Origin: Candidatus Sumerlaeota bacterium
GTDB lineage: Bacteria > Sumerlaeota > Sumerlaeia > Sumerlaeales > Sumerlaeaceae
Direction of reading: 5' to 3'
Length of the DNA stretch: 64,000 nucleotides
Assembly (NCBI GenBank): GCA_012513815.1
Contig: JAAZBM010000015.1
Span: 1-64,000, forward strand
Shown piece after piece: positions 43,095 to 52,340 of the stretch. Position 1 is the stretch's first letter, and every line of letters begins with the position of its first letter. The notes beneath the pieces are model-generated. The model did not search any database. It was given only the letters and a program-made list of their open reading frames with translations, and was not told the DNA's origin. Both the position numbers and the translations under genes were made by a program.

Positions 43095-44345
43095 CTATCC
43101 TTTGAAGACAAAACCAACCGCTTCGACGGCAGCACCGATTGCCGCAACATCCGCGTTACCGGTGACGATTGCGACGCCGCGTTCCAAATCAACGCGAACT
43201 TGACTCACACCGCGAACACCGCCGATGGCCTTTTCCACGGTCGCCTGACAATGGCTGCAATGCATGCCCTCAATCTGATAAACTTGTTCCATGGTTCCAA
43301 TTTCCTCTCGGTGACTTTTCTTGTGAAAATACGCATTGATGCACAAACCAATTAAGACGACACTGCACAAACATTCGAAGACGAACCAACTGCCGGACAT
43401 GTGCGTGTGTCCGCTGACACTGGCGGGCAAGGCAAACCACGCCGCAGGCAAACAATAATCAACAAATAGTCCAATCGTCATCGAGCCGCCAACAATCGAC
43501 AGCAAATACAATGCCAGTGTCTTGCGACCCATGACGCGCCCGACAACAAACAGCGACGCGGCATTCGCCGCAGGCCCGGCCATCAAAAGCACCAGCGCGG
43601 CGCCCGGGGACAGTCCCTTGAGCATCAACGCCGCAGCGATGGGAATCGAGCCTGTCGCGCACAGGTACATCGGAACCGCCAAAAGCACCACCACAACCAT
43701 ATTCAGGAGCGGTATGTCGGCATACTGCGCGATGAATTGACTCGGAACAAAAACAGTAATCAGTCCGGCTACCAGCAAACCAATCAGCAGCCACTTGCCG
43801 ATGTTCCCAAACATCTCGACGAAGCCATAGCGCAGAACCTCGCGCATCGTGCGAGGGACATTCTCATGATTGTCACAGCAGTCATCATTGCACAAGCCCG
43901 CCACAGCAGCGTCGGACGATGAGGCGGACGTAGGAGGCTCTTTCGAATCGAACAGATTGACAAACACTCCGCCAAAAATGCCCGAGAGAAGAGCCGCAAT
44001 GGGACGTAGTATCGCAAAGGGCAACCCGAGCAGCGAGTATGTTGCCAAAATCGAGTCGACGCCCGTCTGCGGGGTCGCAATCAAAAAGGCGACCGTCGCG
44101 CCTCGCGAGGCGCCTTCGCTACGCAAACTCATCGCTGTCGGCAGAACACCACACGAGCACAACGGCAACGGAATCCCGAATAGTGTCGAATACAAAACGG
44201 AACGGAAATTGCGTCCCGACAAATAGTCCGCGTAATAGTGACGGGGCACATAAACATGCAACAACCCCGCAAACAAAAAGCCGAGTAGCAAATACGGAGA
44301 AACCGCGTTGAGCAGTGAGAGTAGCGACATCAAGTAATGTGTCAT
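43095..44345 (-). CDS. SO_0444-like metal permease fused to an HMA domain
   Basis: Two halves of four to five TM helices share the permease motifs PLPLCSCGVLPTAMSLRSEGAS and YLCATGSIPIAAALMLKG of the SO_0444/DUF318 efflux family. A loop between the halves holds a Cys/His-rich LCNDDCCDNHE, a likely soft-metal site. The C-terminus (from about 355) is a heavy-metal-associated domain with GMHCSHC (CxxC), like copper chaperones. This suggests an exporter of Cu, Zn or similar metal in which the HMA domain delivers the ion. The ATG at 44345 has AAAGG nine bases upstream; the tracked N-terminus to 44444 is spurious. Confidence 0.87.
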   Translation of the reverse strand: MTHYLMSLLSLLNAVSPYLLLGFLFAGLLHVYVPRHYYADYLSGRNFRSVLYSTLFGIPLPLCSCGVLPTAMSLRSEGASRGATVAFLIATPQTGVDSILATYSLLGLPFAILRPIAALLSGIFGGVFVNLFDSKEPPTSASSSDAAVAGLCNDDCCDNHENVPRTMREVLRYGFVEMFGNIGKWLLIGLLVAGLITVFVPSQFIAQYADIPLLNMVVVVLLAVPMYLCATGSIPIAAALMLKGLSPGAALVLLMAGPAANAASLFVVGRVMGRKTLALYLLSIVGGSMTIGLFVDYCLPAAWFALPASVSGHTHMSGSWFVFECLCSVVLIGLCINAYFHKKSHREEIGTMEQVYQIEGMHCSHCQATVEKAIGGVRGVSQVRVDLERGVAIVTGNADVAAIGAAVEAVGFVFKG

Positions 44346-44503
44346 CGCAAAAGGCCTTTCTGTCCGTAGCAAACTCGCATACATGACATTACTAAATACA
44401 AATGAACTGCCGCCTTTTCTTCGGGCATCGCCCGCACAAAACAACGCAATTCACTATACTAGAGCAACGCCCGATTGCGCGGAGCACAATCGAGCATGAA
44501 AGA

Positions 44504-45934
44504 TTAATCCTTGAGCCAGATTGTTCCCGTCGGATGATCCTGTAACCGAACACCCAAACCCGCCAAATCATCGCGAATCTTGTCCGCGATGGCAAACTGT
44601 TTAGCCTTCTTCGCGTCCGCCCGAACTGCGACAAGCAAATCGAGTAGCGCATCAGTCAACCCGTTGTCACCCTCCGCAGAACCCGAAGCGTCAATCAAAT
44701 CCGCAAGGCCAAGAATATCCAGCATTCGGCGCAACTCGGCCAGTAAACCGGCAACGCGAGCGGCTTCGGCGCTATCATCCATCTTCCGCGAAAGTCGAGC
44801 GCGAGCATCGTTCAGCGCCGTGACAATCTCAAAGACAACGCCGATTGCGCGTTGAGTATTAAAGTCGTCATCCATCGCTTCCTTGAAGTCTGCCGCAAAG
44901 CTTGCGCCAACGGACGCGTCCGCCGCGCCGCCACACGACTTGGCCAAAATCTTGGACGAAGTCTGCAAGGCCTCGCGAATTCGGCCGATGGAATTGTCTG
45001 CTTCCTTCAAAGCGCCGTCATTGTAATCCAACGGATGACGATATTGCGCCGACAACAAAAAGAAACGAACTGCCGCAGCCGGGAACAACTTCAGAACATC
45101 GTCAATCGTGAAGAAGTTGCCCAGTGACTTGCTCATCTTCTCCGCGTTGATGGTCAAAAATCCGTTATGAATCCAATACTTTGCCAACGGCTGGCCCGTG
45201 ACGCCAGTACTCTGGGCGCACTCGTTTTCGTGATGCGGGAACACCAAATCCGCGCCGCCACTGTGAATGTCAATCGTCTCGCCAAGATGCTTCATACTCA
45301 TTGCCGAGCACTCGATATGCCACCCCGGACGACCCTTGCCCCAAGGGCTATCCCAAGAAGGCTCGCCGGGCTTCACGCCCTTCCACAGAGCAAAATCCAT
45401 CGGGTCTTCTTTCGCGTTGTCAACTTCGACACGAGCGCCCTCGCGCATATCGTCTAACTTGCGCCCGGACAACGAGCCGTATTGCGACAACGAGCGAACT
45501 CGAAAATTCACATCGCCGCCACACTCATACGCCAAACCCTTGTCTAACAAACGACTAATGATATTCTGCATCTCCGCGATGTGTTCCGTCGCCAAAGGAT
45601 GAACCGTTGCCTTGCGCACACCAAGGGCACTCGCGTTCTTATAATACGCCTCGATGAAACGCTTTGCGAGGGCATCCCACGATTCGCCATTCTCATTCGC
45701 GCGACGAATGATTTTGTCATCAATGTCTGTAAAGTTCTGCACGAACTGGACTTCATAACCGACAGATTCAAGATAACGACGAATCGTATCAACGACCACA
45801 AAATTGCGGGCATTGCCGACATGAAAATAGTCATAGACGGTCGGGCCGCAATTATACATCGTGACCAGTGGTGGTGCCTGTGGGACAAATTCCTCTTTTT
45901 GACGGGTCGCTGTATTATAAACGCGCAATGACAT
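44504..45934 (-). CDS. cysS: Cysteine-tRNA ligase
   Basis: Charges tRNA-Cys. The class I signature is FHVGNARN (HIGH-type) and the second is AEKMSKSLGN (KMSKS). Zinc ligands are visible: Cys in MYNCGPTVYD, Cys in WHIECSAMSM, and His/Glu in FPHHENECAQS. The anticodon-binding C-terminal region includes LSRKMDDSAEAARVAGLLAELR. The length (476) is usual. AGAAGGA is about eight bases before the ATG. Confidence 0.98.
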   Translation of the reverse strand: MSLRVYNTATRQKEEFVPQAPPLVTMYNCGPTVYDYFHVGNARNFVVVDTIRRYLESVGYEVQFVQNFTDIDDKIIRRANENGESWDALAKRFIEAYYKNASALGVRKATVHPLATEHIAEMQNIISRLLDKGLAYECGGDVNFRVRSLSQYGSLSGRKLDDMREGARVEVDNAKEDPMDFALWKGVKPGEPSWDSPWGKGRPGWHIECSAMSMKHLGETIDIHSGGADLVFPHHENECAQSTGVTGQPLAKYWIHNGFLTINAEKMSKSLGNFFTIDDVLKLFPAAAVRFFLLSAQYRHPLDYNDGALKEADNSIGRIREALQTSSKILAKSCGGAADASVGASFAADFKEAMDDDFNTQRAIGVVFEIVTALNDARARLSRKMDDSAEAARVAGLLAELRRMLDILGLADLIDASGSAEGDNGLTDALLDLLVAVRADAKKAKQFAIADKIRDDLAGLGVRLQDHPTGTIWLKD

Positions 45935-45969
45935 GAATCAATTTCCTTCTAACTTATCTCTATTTCTTC

Positions 45970-47016
45970 CTACATCTCAATCAACTCAACACTGTCAATC
46001 CAGACATTCCGATCTTCCTTGGAATCGGCCGGAATCCCATCACTGTTGTTCTGGAACAGAAACTCCGCGTTGTAGTTACCAACCTCCAGAGGAGGGTCAA
46101 ACTCTTTTTGGAAAACCTTGCTTGTCGCACTGTCAACCGACAAGGAGTCGAACGCCACGACCAACATCGACGACGAAGTGTGCGCGACGCGAACTTGAAT
46201 CACAGGCCAAACGCCGGCGGCCTGACTGCCGTGAGCGTTGAACTTGATGGCCTTGATGGCCTTTTTCGCGTACAAATTCTCGGCAATCAATTTTCCGTTA
46301 CTCCACATCAGCCACGAAGTGCCGTCAGCCTTGCCGACATCGCCCTTCATGTCGCGACCCAGACGGCTCAGCGGCGAAGCCTTCTCAGCAGTCAGCGTCG
46401 TCGGAGTTTCCAATGTCGAAACGGATTCCGTCGTGGCTTTATCCTTGGGACTGGGAGCGTTCGGATTCAGAATGATTGCGTCAATCCATACATTCCGATC
46501 CTCTTTCGAGAACTCCGGAATGCCCTCGCTGTTGTTCGTGTAGAAAATTTCCGCGATATAATTACCGGCGGGCAACCCTCCGGTAACATTCAACGGGTAA
46601 AACTTCCCCGTCTTTGTATTGATTGTCAAATCTTCCGCGACATCGAACGACTTTGCGAGCTTCGTGTTAATCAGGCGCACCTTAATCTTTGGCCAGACAT
46701 CCCCCGCCGGAGCGCCATGAGCTTTCACAACGGCCTCATTGATGCCGCCATTTACCCATAAATCAACCGCGCGGATACTTCCATTGCTCGTCATCATATA
46801 GGAACCATCAGTATCCACCCGACCACAATTATCGCCACTCATTTGAGCGCCGGTCACAGCAAGTCGTGTCATACGTTTTGGATTCACAGACGCGGCGGCA
46901 GCCTTGTCTTTGGCAATATCGGCTTCCGTGGGATCCGAAGGCTTGGGCTGAGCACAACCGAATATAAACGGCAAACTCACGCTCAACAAAACTAATAACA
47001 TATAACGATGATTCAT
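45970..47016 (-). CDS. Lipoprotein with two CBM60-like (xylan-binding) repeats
   Basis: The signal ends IFGC (Cys21), indicating a lipoprotein. Two homologous beta-sandwich units (about 55-180 and 215-345) each contain a G-x-x-x-GxVWP-x-I-x-VR core (APAGDVWPKIKVRL; QAAGVWPVIQVRV). They end in NYIAEIFYTNNSEGIPE...DRNVWID / NYNAEFLFQNNSDGIPA...DRNVWID. This resembles calcium-dependent xylan-binding CBM36/60 domains. There is no catalytic domain, so a glycan-binding surface protein is inferred. It lies between purE and cysS. Confidence 0.72.
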   Translation of the reverse strand: MNHRYMLLVLLSVSLPFIFGCAQPKPSDPTEADIAKDKAAAASVNPKRMTRLAVTGAQMSGDNCGRVDTDGSYMMTSNGSIRAVDLWVNGGINEAVVKAHGAPAGDVWPKIKVRLINTKLAKSFDVAEDLTINTKTGKFYPLNVTGGLPAGNYIAEIFYTNNSEGIPEFSKEDRNVWIDAIILNPNAPSPKDKATTESVSTLETPTTLTAEKASPLSRLGRDMKGDVGKADGTSWLMWSNGKLIAENLYAKKAIKAIKFNAHGSQAAGVWPVIQVRVAHTSSSMLVVAFDSLSVDSATSKVFQKEFDPPLEVGNYNAEFLFQNNSDGIPADSKEDRNVWIDSVELIEM

Positions 47017-47058
47017 AACTCTATAGCCTTTCTTCTGTTCTAATCAAAACACTCTATC

Positions 47059-47568
47059 CTAAGAATCGCGAGGATCACCAATCGCCTCGATTTTGCGTGT
47101 CTGCTCCTCGCGGAAACGTGCCCAGGCCTCGCGCACACGGGCATCCTTTCGCGCAATCTGCGCCACACACATCAGCGCCGCATTCACGGCACCGGCCTTG
47201 CCGACAGCCATCGTCCCGACGGGAACACCGGCAGGCATCTGCACTATCGCCAAAAGAGCATCCATGCCCTCAAACGCGCCGGCAGGCAGAGGAACACCAA
47301 AAACGGGCAACAGCGTCTTCGCGGCACACAACCCCGCAAGATGCGCAGCCAAACCCGCACCCGCCACAATCGCCTCGAAACCACGAGACTCCAGTGGCTC
47401 AACATAGGAAAACAACGCATCGGGCGCACGATGAGCACTGATGACACGAACTTCACATTCAACGCCTAATGTCGACAACATATCAACACAATGGCTCATC
47501 ACATCCCAGTCACTGCGCGAACCCATAATCACGGCAACGCGAGGCATAACACTTTCCGACACAATCAT
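47059..47568 (-). CDS. purE: N5-carboxyaminoimidazole ribonucleotide mutase
   Basis: Rearranges N5-CAIR to CAIR in purine synthesis. The family core is IMGSRSDWDVM, VISAHRAPDALF, AIVAGAGLAAHLAGLCAAKT and PVFGVPLPAGAFEGMDALLAIVQMPAGVPVGTMAVG. AGAAGG lies very close to the tracked ATG; the in-frame GTG two codons later or the ATG of MPRVAV may be the real start. The length of about 165 is normal. purK is not in view. Confidence 0.96.
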   Translation of the reverse strand: MIVSESVMPRVAVIMGSRSDWDVMSHCVDMLSTLGVECEVRVISAHRAPDALFSYVEPLESRGFEAIVAGAGLAAHLAGLCAAKTLLPVFGVPLPAGAFEGMDALLAIVQMPAGVPVGTMAVGKAGAVNAALMCVAQIARKDARVREAWARFREEQTRKIEAIGDPRDS

Positions 47569-47614
47569 ATCCTTCTGTTCATAACTAATGTAAATAACTC
47601 AAACGGGTAATAAT

Positions 47615-47640
47615 AATTCCAAACGCCGCCAAACACGGCG
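47615..47640 (-). terminator. Weak terminator-like hairpin after namZ
   Basis: Stem CGCCG/CGGCG with a 7-base loop, 18 bases past the minus-strand namZ stop, followed by TTTGGAATTATTATT on that strand. The stem is short. Confidence 0.42.
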
Positions 47641-47657
47641 ATCGCAGAGCACAAACT

Positions 47658-48797
47658 CTACTCCGAATACAGCAGATACTTCGCGCGCATGTCGAGAAAC
47701 TCGCGCAAATCATCCTGCCACGCCGCGCAAATGTCCTCGACTTTCTCGGACCGGATGCGAGTCGACAAGCCGCGAACACCCATCAACCGGTCGCACCAGT
47801 CACGCAAAACAACCTTGTCTCCGTAAACATCCACAAAACCCTTGAGCAGATGCAATCCTGTATCGACGCTGGAGAACGCCGACGCATCAACAACATGCAC
47901 CTGAACGCCACCACAAACCTCGCCTTTGAACTTGCTAAAGGTCGGTTCAAAAATGACGGGGCGGAATCGAACACCGAGCAAATTCTTGGCATTCATATGC
48001 CGAGCAAACGACTCGCCATCAACCCACGGAGCGCCAATCAGCTCGAAGGGGAGTGTCGTCCCGCGACCCTCGCTCAGGTTTGAACCCTCAAAAACACAAG
48101 TCCCAAGATAGATTTCCGCGCAGTGAATACTCGGCATATTCGGCGATGGAAATACCCATGGAAAACCGGTTTCGCCGAAGGTCTGCCCACGACGATAATC
48201 GTTCATCTTGACAATGAACAAATTGACCTTCAAGGACATGTATTCCTCGTTGACCAGTGTCGCAAACTCGCCCATCGTCATGCCATGACGAACCGGAATG
48301 CTCACCGGGCGACCTTCCCAGTAACGGCCGATAATCCCGCAATCAAAACGGAGCGGTGCGCCCTCGACTCGCAAACAGCCCACCGGATTCGGACGGTCAA
48401 AAACAACAAACTCCTTGCCCGCCTTGGCGCAAGCTTCCATCGCGTAGGTCATCGACCAGCAATAGGTGTAAAAACGGGCGCCGACATCCTGAATATCGAA
48501 AACCAAAACATCAAGCATATCCAGCTGAGCAGGCTCCGGGGCGCGGCGTGGGCCATAGAGAGCATAAACGGGCAATCCCGTCTCGCGGTCAACATAGTCC
48601 TCGGTCTCGACGCCTGCCTGCGAACAACCACGGACGCCATGCTCCGGTCCAAACAACGCCACCACCTCAACGCCATCGGCAGCGGTAAGCAAATCAATCA
48701 AATGGGTATAGTCCGGTGAAACCGAAGTCGGATTGACAAGCAAACCCACACGCTTCCCCTTCAAATGCGCAATCAACAAATCGATCTGACTAACCAT
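47658..48797 (-). CDS. Exo-beta-N-acetylmuramidase NamZ-like (DUF1343, GH171)
   Basis: NamZ proteins release terminal N-acetylmuramic acid from peptidoglycan fragments. Family motifs are present: GLLVNPTSVSPDYTHLID, LFGPEHGVRG, VFDIQDVGARFYTYCWSM, VFDRPNPVG, RHGMTMGEFA, FPSPNMPSIHCAEIYLGTCVFEGSNLSEGRGT and FELIGAPW. The product shows no signal peptide, unlike many exported members, so it could act in the cytoplasm. ATG 48797 has GGAG six bases upstream. It follows a Ser/Thr kinase after 24 bases. Confidence 0.9.
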   Translation of the reverse strand: MVSQIDLLIAHLKGKRVGLLVNPTSVSPDYTHLIDLLTAADGVEVVALFGPEHGVRGCSQAGVETEDYVDRETGLPVYALYGPRRAPEPAQLDMLDVLVFDIQDVGARFYTYCWSMTYAMEACAKAGKEFVVFDRPNPVGCLRVEGAPLRFDCGIIGRYWEGRPVSIPVRHGMTMGEFATLVNEEYMSLKVNLFIVKMNDYRRGQTFGETGFPWVFPSPNMPSIHCAEIYLGTCVFEGSNLSEGRGTTLPFELIGAPWVDGESFARHMNAKNLLGVRFRPVIFEPTFSKFKGEVCGGVQVHVVDASAFSSVDTGLHLLKGFVDVYGDKVVLRDWCDRLMGVRGLSTRIRSEKVEDICAAWQDDLREFLDMRAKYLLYSE

Positions 48798-48821
48798 GAT
48801 AAGCTCCAATTATTGTAGAGA

Positions 48822-50723
48822 CTACTCGGGAACCGTTTGCTTTTCCAAGCTACGATACAACCGCCCGGCAATCTTCCGTTCATCACCACTCAGCGGTGCC
48901 TGACGCTCAACATACTGCAACAAGACACGAGCATCATCCGTATATCCCTGACGACGGAACACCTCAGCCAACTCAATCCATCGCGAGTAGCCGGTCGGCT
49001 GTTGCGAAATCAACTGTGACAACACGTCTTCCGCATCGGACGGAACGGGAGCAGACTTGATGGACATCTGGGACAAAATCTCATCCGCGCGCGCCGACAA
49101 CTTCGCGAACGCGGCATTATTGACCGTGCCGGTCGTCGCCTTGACTTGCGACTCGAGCAAACCAATCTCGGCCTCCTGCTCATATGTCCCGGTCAAACCC
49201 TTGAACATATCCCGAGCGGCCGTCATATACGCCAAGCCAAGCGGCAGATTCGGCGGTGTCTGCGACAACAGCGCGACGCCCTTGCGCTCACGCCGAGCGG
49301 CAAGCAGTTTCTGCACATCCGCCACCGAAAGCGGCAACTGCGACGTCAACAAATCCAGACGCATATCAATCTCATCGCTATGGAAATCGGGGCGCTTCGT
49401 GTGGAAATCCTCCATCAACTGGCGAGCCTTGATAATCTCGCCCTGCGAAGTAAGTTGGTCAACGTTATACAACATCGTCTTGTATTCGGCCGTGATGCGG
49501 TCAGGATAAATAATCTCGCGGCCGAACGGATTCACATTGTTAATGATAGAGCCGACCGAGGTATCAGTCTTGCTCATCCCCGGGCGTGCCAACGTGCCAT
49601 TGGCGCCCGTGCGACCATCCGAAACGGTCGAACGTTGAACCAAGAGCGACGCACCAACAATACCAATCACAATCAGAACTGCAACAATCGCAGGCCACAA
49701 GGAACTCATCAGCGGTTTCGCAAACCGGAAAATTCCCGTCGAATTGTTCTTGTCACGACCCGCCCCGATGCCAACCTTAATTCCGCGTGTTGGGGTGTGC
49801 GGGTGGGACTCAGACATCACAACGCCATGTTCCATGATGGACGATTTATGCGGACGCGGTGTCTCTATCGATACAGTTGCACCATCGCCCAGCGAGGCCT
49901 CAAGCGCTTGGGCCATCTCATCGCCATTTGCGAAACGGTCAGGCTTTTGCTTGGCCATCGCCTCCATCACGACCTGCGCAAGCGCCGGACGGCAGGACGA
50001 ATTAAACTTCGAGATTGGCTCGGGCGTCTCATACAAATGCTTCGTCGCGACGGCAATCGGGTTCTCGGCATCATACGGCACACGGCACGTCAGCGCATAA
50101 TACAAGCATACACCTAACGAATACAAATCCGATTGACCATCAACGCCGCGCCCGATAACCTGCTCAGGAGACATAAACTTCGGGGTTCCAAGACTGACAC
50201 CGGTCTGCGTCTTAATTGTTGAATCCTCGCGCAGCGCGATACCGAAATCGGTAATCTTGACGGTGTCGTCCTTCAAAACCAAAATATTATCCGGCTTGAT
50301 ATCACGGTGCGTGATACCGCCATCGTTCGCGACCTTCAGCGCGCGCGCAACCTGTGCCCCAATCCGAACCACACGGGCATCGGACAGCGGAGTATTCGTT
50401 TCGACGGCATGGTCAATGATTCGTTGCAAACTCTCGCCATCAACAAACTCCATAACGATGCAATAGGTATGCTCATAATCCAGACGGTCATAAATCTGAA
50501 CAATATTTTCGTGTTGCAACTGGCCGACGGTGTTCGCCTCATTCTCGAAGCGTTTGCGAAACTCCTCGTCTCCCGCCAAGTCCTCGTTCAATACCTTGAT
50601 GGCAACTAAACGGTTGCCCATATTTAGCTGAACGGCCTTGTAAACGGTACCCATGCCACCCTTGCCAATGATGGATTCACAACGGTACTTGTCATCGATG
50701 ATGAATGGTAGCGTAAAGCTCAT
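48822..50723 (-). CDS. Membrane Ser/Thr protein kinase (PknB-like)
   Basis: The N-terminal Hanks-type kinase (about 10-275) has GKGGMGTVYKA, catalytic Lys43 in VAIKVL, HRDIKPDN with Asp141 and DFG at 159-161, so it should be active. An SLGTPKFMSPEQ activation segment is present. A linker rich in His/Pro/Thr leads to a TM helix (SLWPAIVAVLIVIGIVGASL). The extracytoplasmic part (about 370-633) is helical, TPR-like (ELAEVFRRQGYTDDARVLLQYVERQ), not PASTA. It is likely an envelope-stress or growth sensor; the NamZ gene downstream hints at peptidoglycan turnover. No strong binding site at the start. Confidence 0.92.
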   Translation of the reverse strand: MSFTLPFIIDDKYRCESIIGKGGMGTVYKAVQLNMGNRLVAIKVLNEDLAGDEEFRKRFENEANTVGQLQHENIVQIYDRLDYEHTYCIVMEFVDGESLQRIIDHAVETNTPLSDARVVRIGAQVARALKVANDGGITHRDIKPDNILVLKDDTVKITDFGIALREDSTIKTQTGVSLGTPKFMSPEQVIGRGVDGQSDLYSLGVCLYYALTCRVPYDAENPIAVATKHLYETPEPISKFNSSCRPALAQVVMEAMAKQKPDRFANGDEMAQALEASLGDGATVSIETPRPHKSSIMEHGVVMSESHPHTPTRGIKVGIGAGRDKNNSTGIFRFAKPLMSSLWPAIVAVLIVIGIVGASLLVQRSTVSDGRTGANGTLARPGMSKTDTSVGSIINNVNPFGREIIYPDRITAEYKTMLYNVDQLTSQGEIIKARQLMEDFHTKRPDFHSDEIDMRLDLLTSQLPLSVADVQKLLAARRERKGVALLSQTPPNLPLGLAYMTAARDMFKGLTGTYEQEAEIGLLESQVKATTGTVNNAAFAKLSARADEILSQMSIKSAPVPSDAEDVLSQLISQQPTGYSRWIELAEVFRRQGYTDDARVLLQYVERQAPLSGDERKIAGRLYRSLEKQTVPE

Positions 50724-50765
50724 TGATAAACGATTGCGACCCCCCGATGAACAGGGATAGCAACT

Positions 50766-50799
50766 GCAAAAACACCGGAAGTAACTCGCATTCTTCCGG
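50766..50799 (-). terminator. Intrinsic terminator downstream of glgC
   Basis: Perfect 7-base-pair stem CCGGAAG/CTTCCGG with an 11-base loop, followed by TGTTTTTGC on the minus strand. It lies about 155 bases past the glgC stop, which is far but is the only candidate in the gap before the kinase gene. Confidence 0.65.
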
Positions 50800-50954
50800 A
50801 ATTCAACACATGCGCCATATCTCTTTTGTTATTGAATCTCATGCTCTGGCAAGATATTTTTTGTGGCACTAAAACCACACTGTCTTTCCTTTTCTTTTCC
50901 TATCTATTGATAACCTATCACAAGGACTGGCATTCTTCATTTTCTTTGTGATAA

Positions 50955-52244
50955 TTATGGATGAAATTCGTCACCCTGCACCGAATAAACCGTCTGCCCA
51001 CTCTCGATGCTGCCCGAGGGTAAATCAGCAAACGTTACACCTGCATGAACCAGACAATTTTTCCCGATACGCATTCCGGCCGGTAATATCGCGCCCTTGC
51101 CAACAACCGAAATGCCCGTGTTCAGCAAATCCGGACGAGCGATATTATTTATATCTTCACCAAAACCAACTTTACAATTCTGGTCAAGAATACAGCACTT
51201 GTCGATGATGGCCTTGTCTATCTGACAGTGAGGGCCGATCACCGTATCATTCATGATGACACTGTTGCGCACAACCGAGCCTTTGCCAATATGAACGCCG
51301 GGGAACAAAACGCTATGCTCGACTTCGCCCTCAACAACGCATCCACGGGGAACGAAACTGTCGCTGACATAGGCACCGCGACCAATGCGGGCCGGCATAT
51401 AATTCGCGACTTTCGAATCATAGTGGTTCGTCCGAATATCCCACTTAAAGAAATCCAAACCGGAATCGGGATTCAGGGACTCCATGTTGGTCTGCCAGAA
51501 CGAATCGATTGTCCCGACGTCCCTCCAGTAACCATCAAAACGCCAGCCGTACATATTGTCCTGTTGCTGCATCTTGGGCAAAATATCCTTGCCAAAATCA
51601 AAATGACTGTCGGGTTGCTGAGCATCCTCGCCCAAGCGGTGCATCAGCACTTGCGCGTTGAAAACGTAAATTCCAAGAGAGGCCATATTGGACATCGGAT
51701 TCGTCTTAGGCTTCTCTTGAAAACCCAAGACACGTCCATCTTCAGCCGTGTGGACAATCCCGAAACGAGACGTATCTTCCCACGGAACTTCCTGCAGCGC
51801 AAGCGTACAATCGCTATGATGATGAACATGGAAGTCAATCATCATCTGATAATCCATGTTATAAATATGGTCGCCCGACAAAACCATCACGATATCAGGC
51901 TCATAACGCATAATGAATTCACGGTTCTGCCAGACAGCATCCGCCGTCCCCTTATACCAGTCGCTGTCCGTCTCGCCCGTATAGGGAGGCAAAATCCGAC
52001 AGCACCGATTACGAGACTCATAACCCCACCACTCGCCATGACCGACATGTTCCATCAGGCTCATGGGCTTGTACTGAGTCGCGATGCCAACATAAGGAAT
52101 TTCCGCGCGCATCGCGTTCGAAAGCGTAAAGTCGATAATACGATACGCACCACCAAAGGGAACCGCCGGCTTCGCGCGGCGTGAACTCAAGATAGACAGC
52201 CGGGAACCTTGTCCACCGGCAAGTAACATGGCTACGATTTTCAT
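50955..52244 (-). CDS. glgC: Glucose-1-phosphate adenylyltransferase
   Basis: Makes ADP-glucose for glycogen synthesis. The nucleotidyltransferase half has LAGGQGSRLSILSSRRAKPAVPFGG, IATQYKPMSLMEHV, VLSGDHIYNMDYQ, GFQEKPK and RDVGTIDSFWQTNME. The C-terminal beta-helix follows (HSVLFPGVHIGKGSVVRNSVIM), the allosteric part of the enzyme. The 429-residue length is normal. No other glycogen gene is in view. Confidence 0.97.
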   Translation of the reverse strand: MKIVAMLLAGGQGSRLSILSSRRAKPAVPFGGAYRIIDFTLSNAMRAEIPYVGIATQYKPMSLMEHVGHGEWWGYESRNRCCRILPPYTGETDSDWYKGTADAVWQNREFIMRYEPDIVMVLSGDHIYNMDYQMMIDFHVHHHSDCTLALQEVPWEDTSRFGIVHTAEDGRVLGFQEKPKTNPMSNMASLGIYVFNAQVLMHRLGEDAQQPDSHFDFGKDILPKMQQQDNMYGWRFDGYWRDVGTIDSFWQTNMESLNPDSGLDFFKWDIRTNHYDSKVANYMPARIGRGAYVSDSFVPRGCVVEGEVEHSVLFPGVHIGKGSVVRNSVIMNDTVIGPHCQIDKAIIDKCCILDQNCKVGFGEDINNIARPDLLNTGISVVGKGAILPAGMRIGKNCLVHAGVTFADLPSGSIESGQTVYSVQGDEFHP

Positions 52245-52340
52245 GCTATATAATACCTACTCTCTGCTACAATTCTGAGCCAATTTAAATTATACGTCTT
52301 GCTCGATAACCACAATTCTCAATCTGCCACAAAATCGGTA

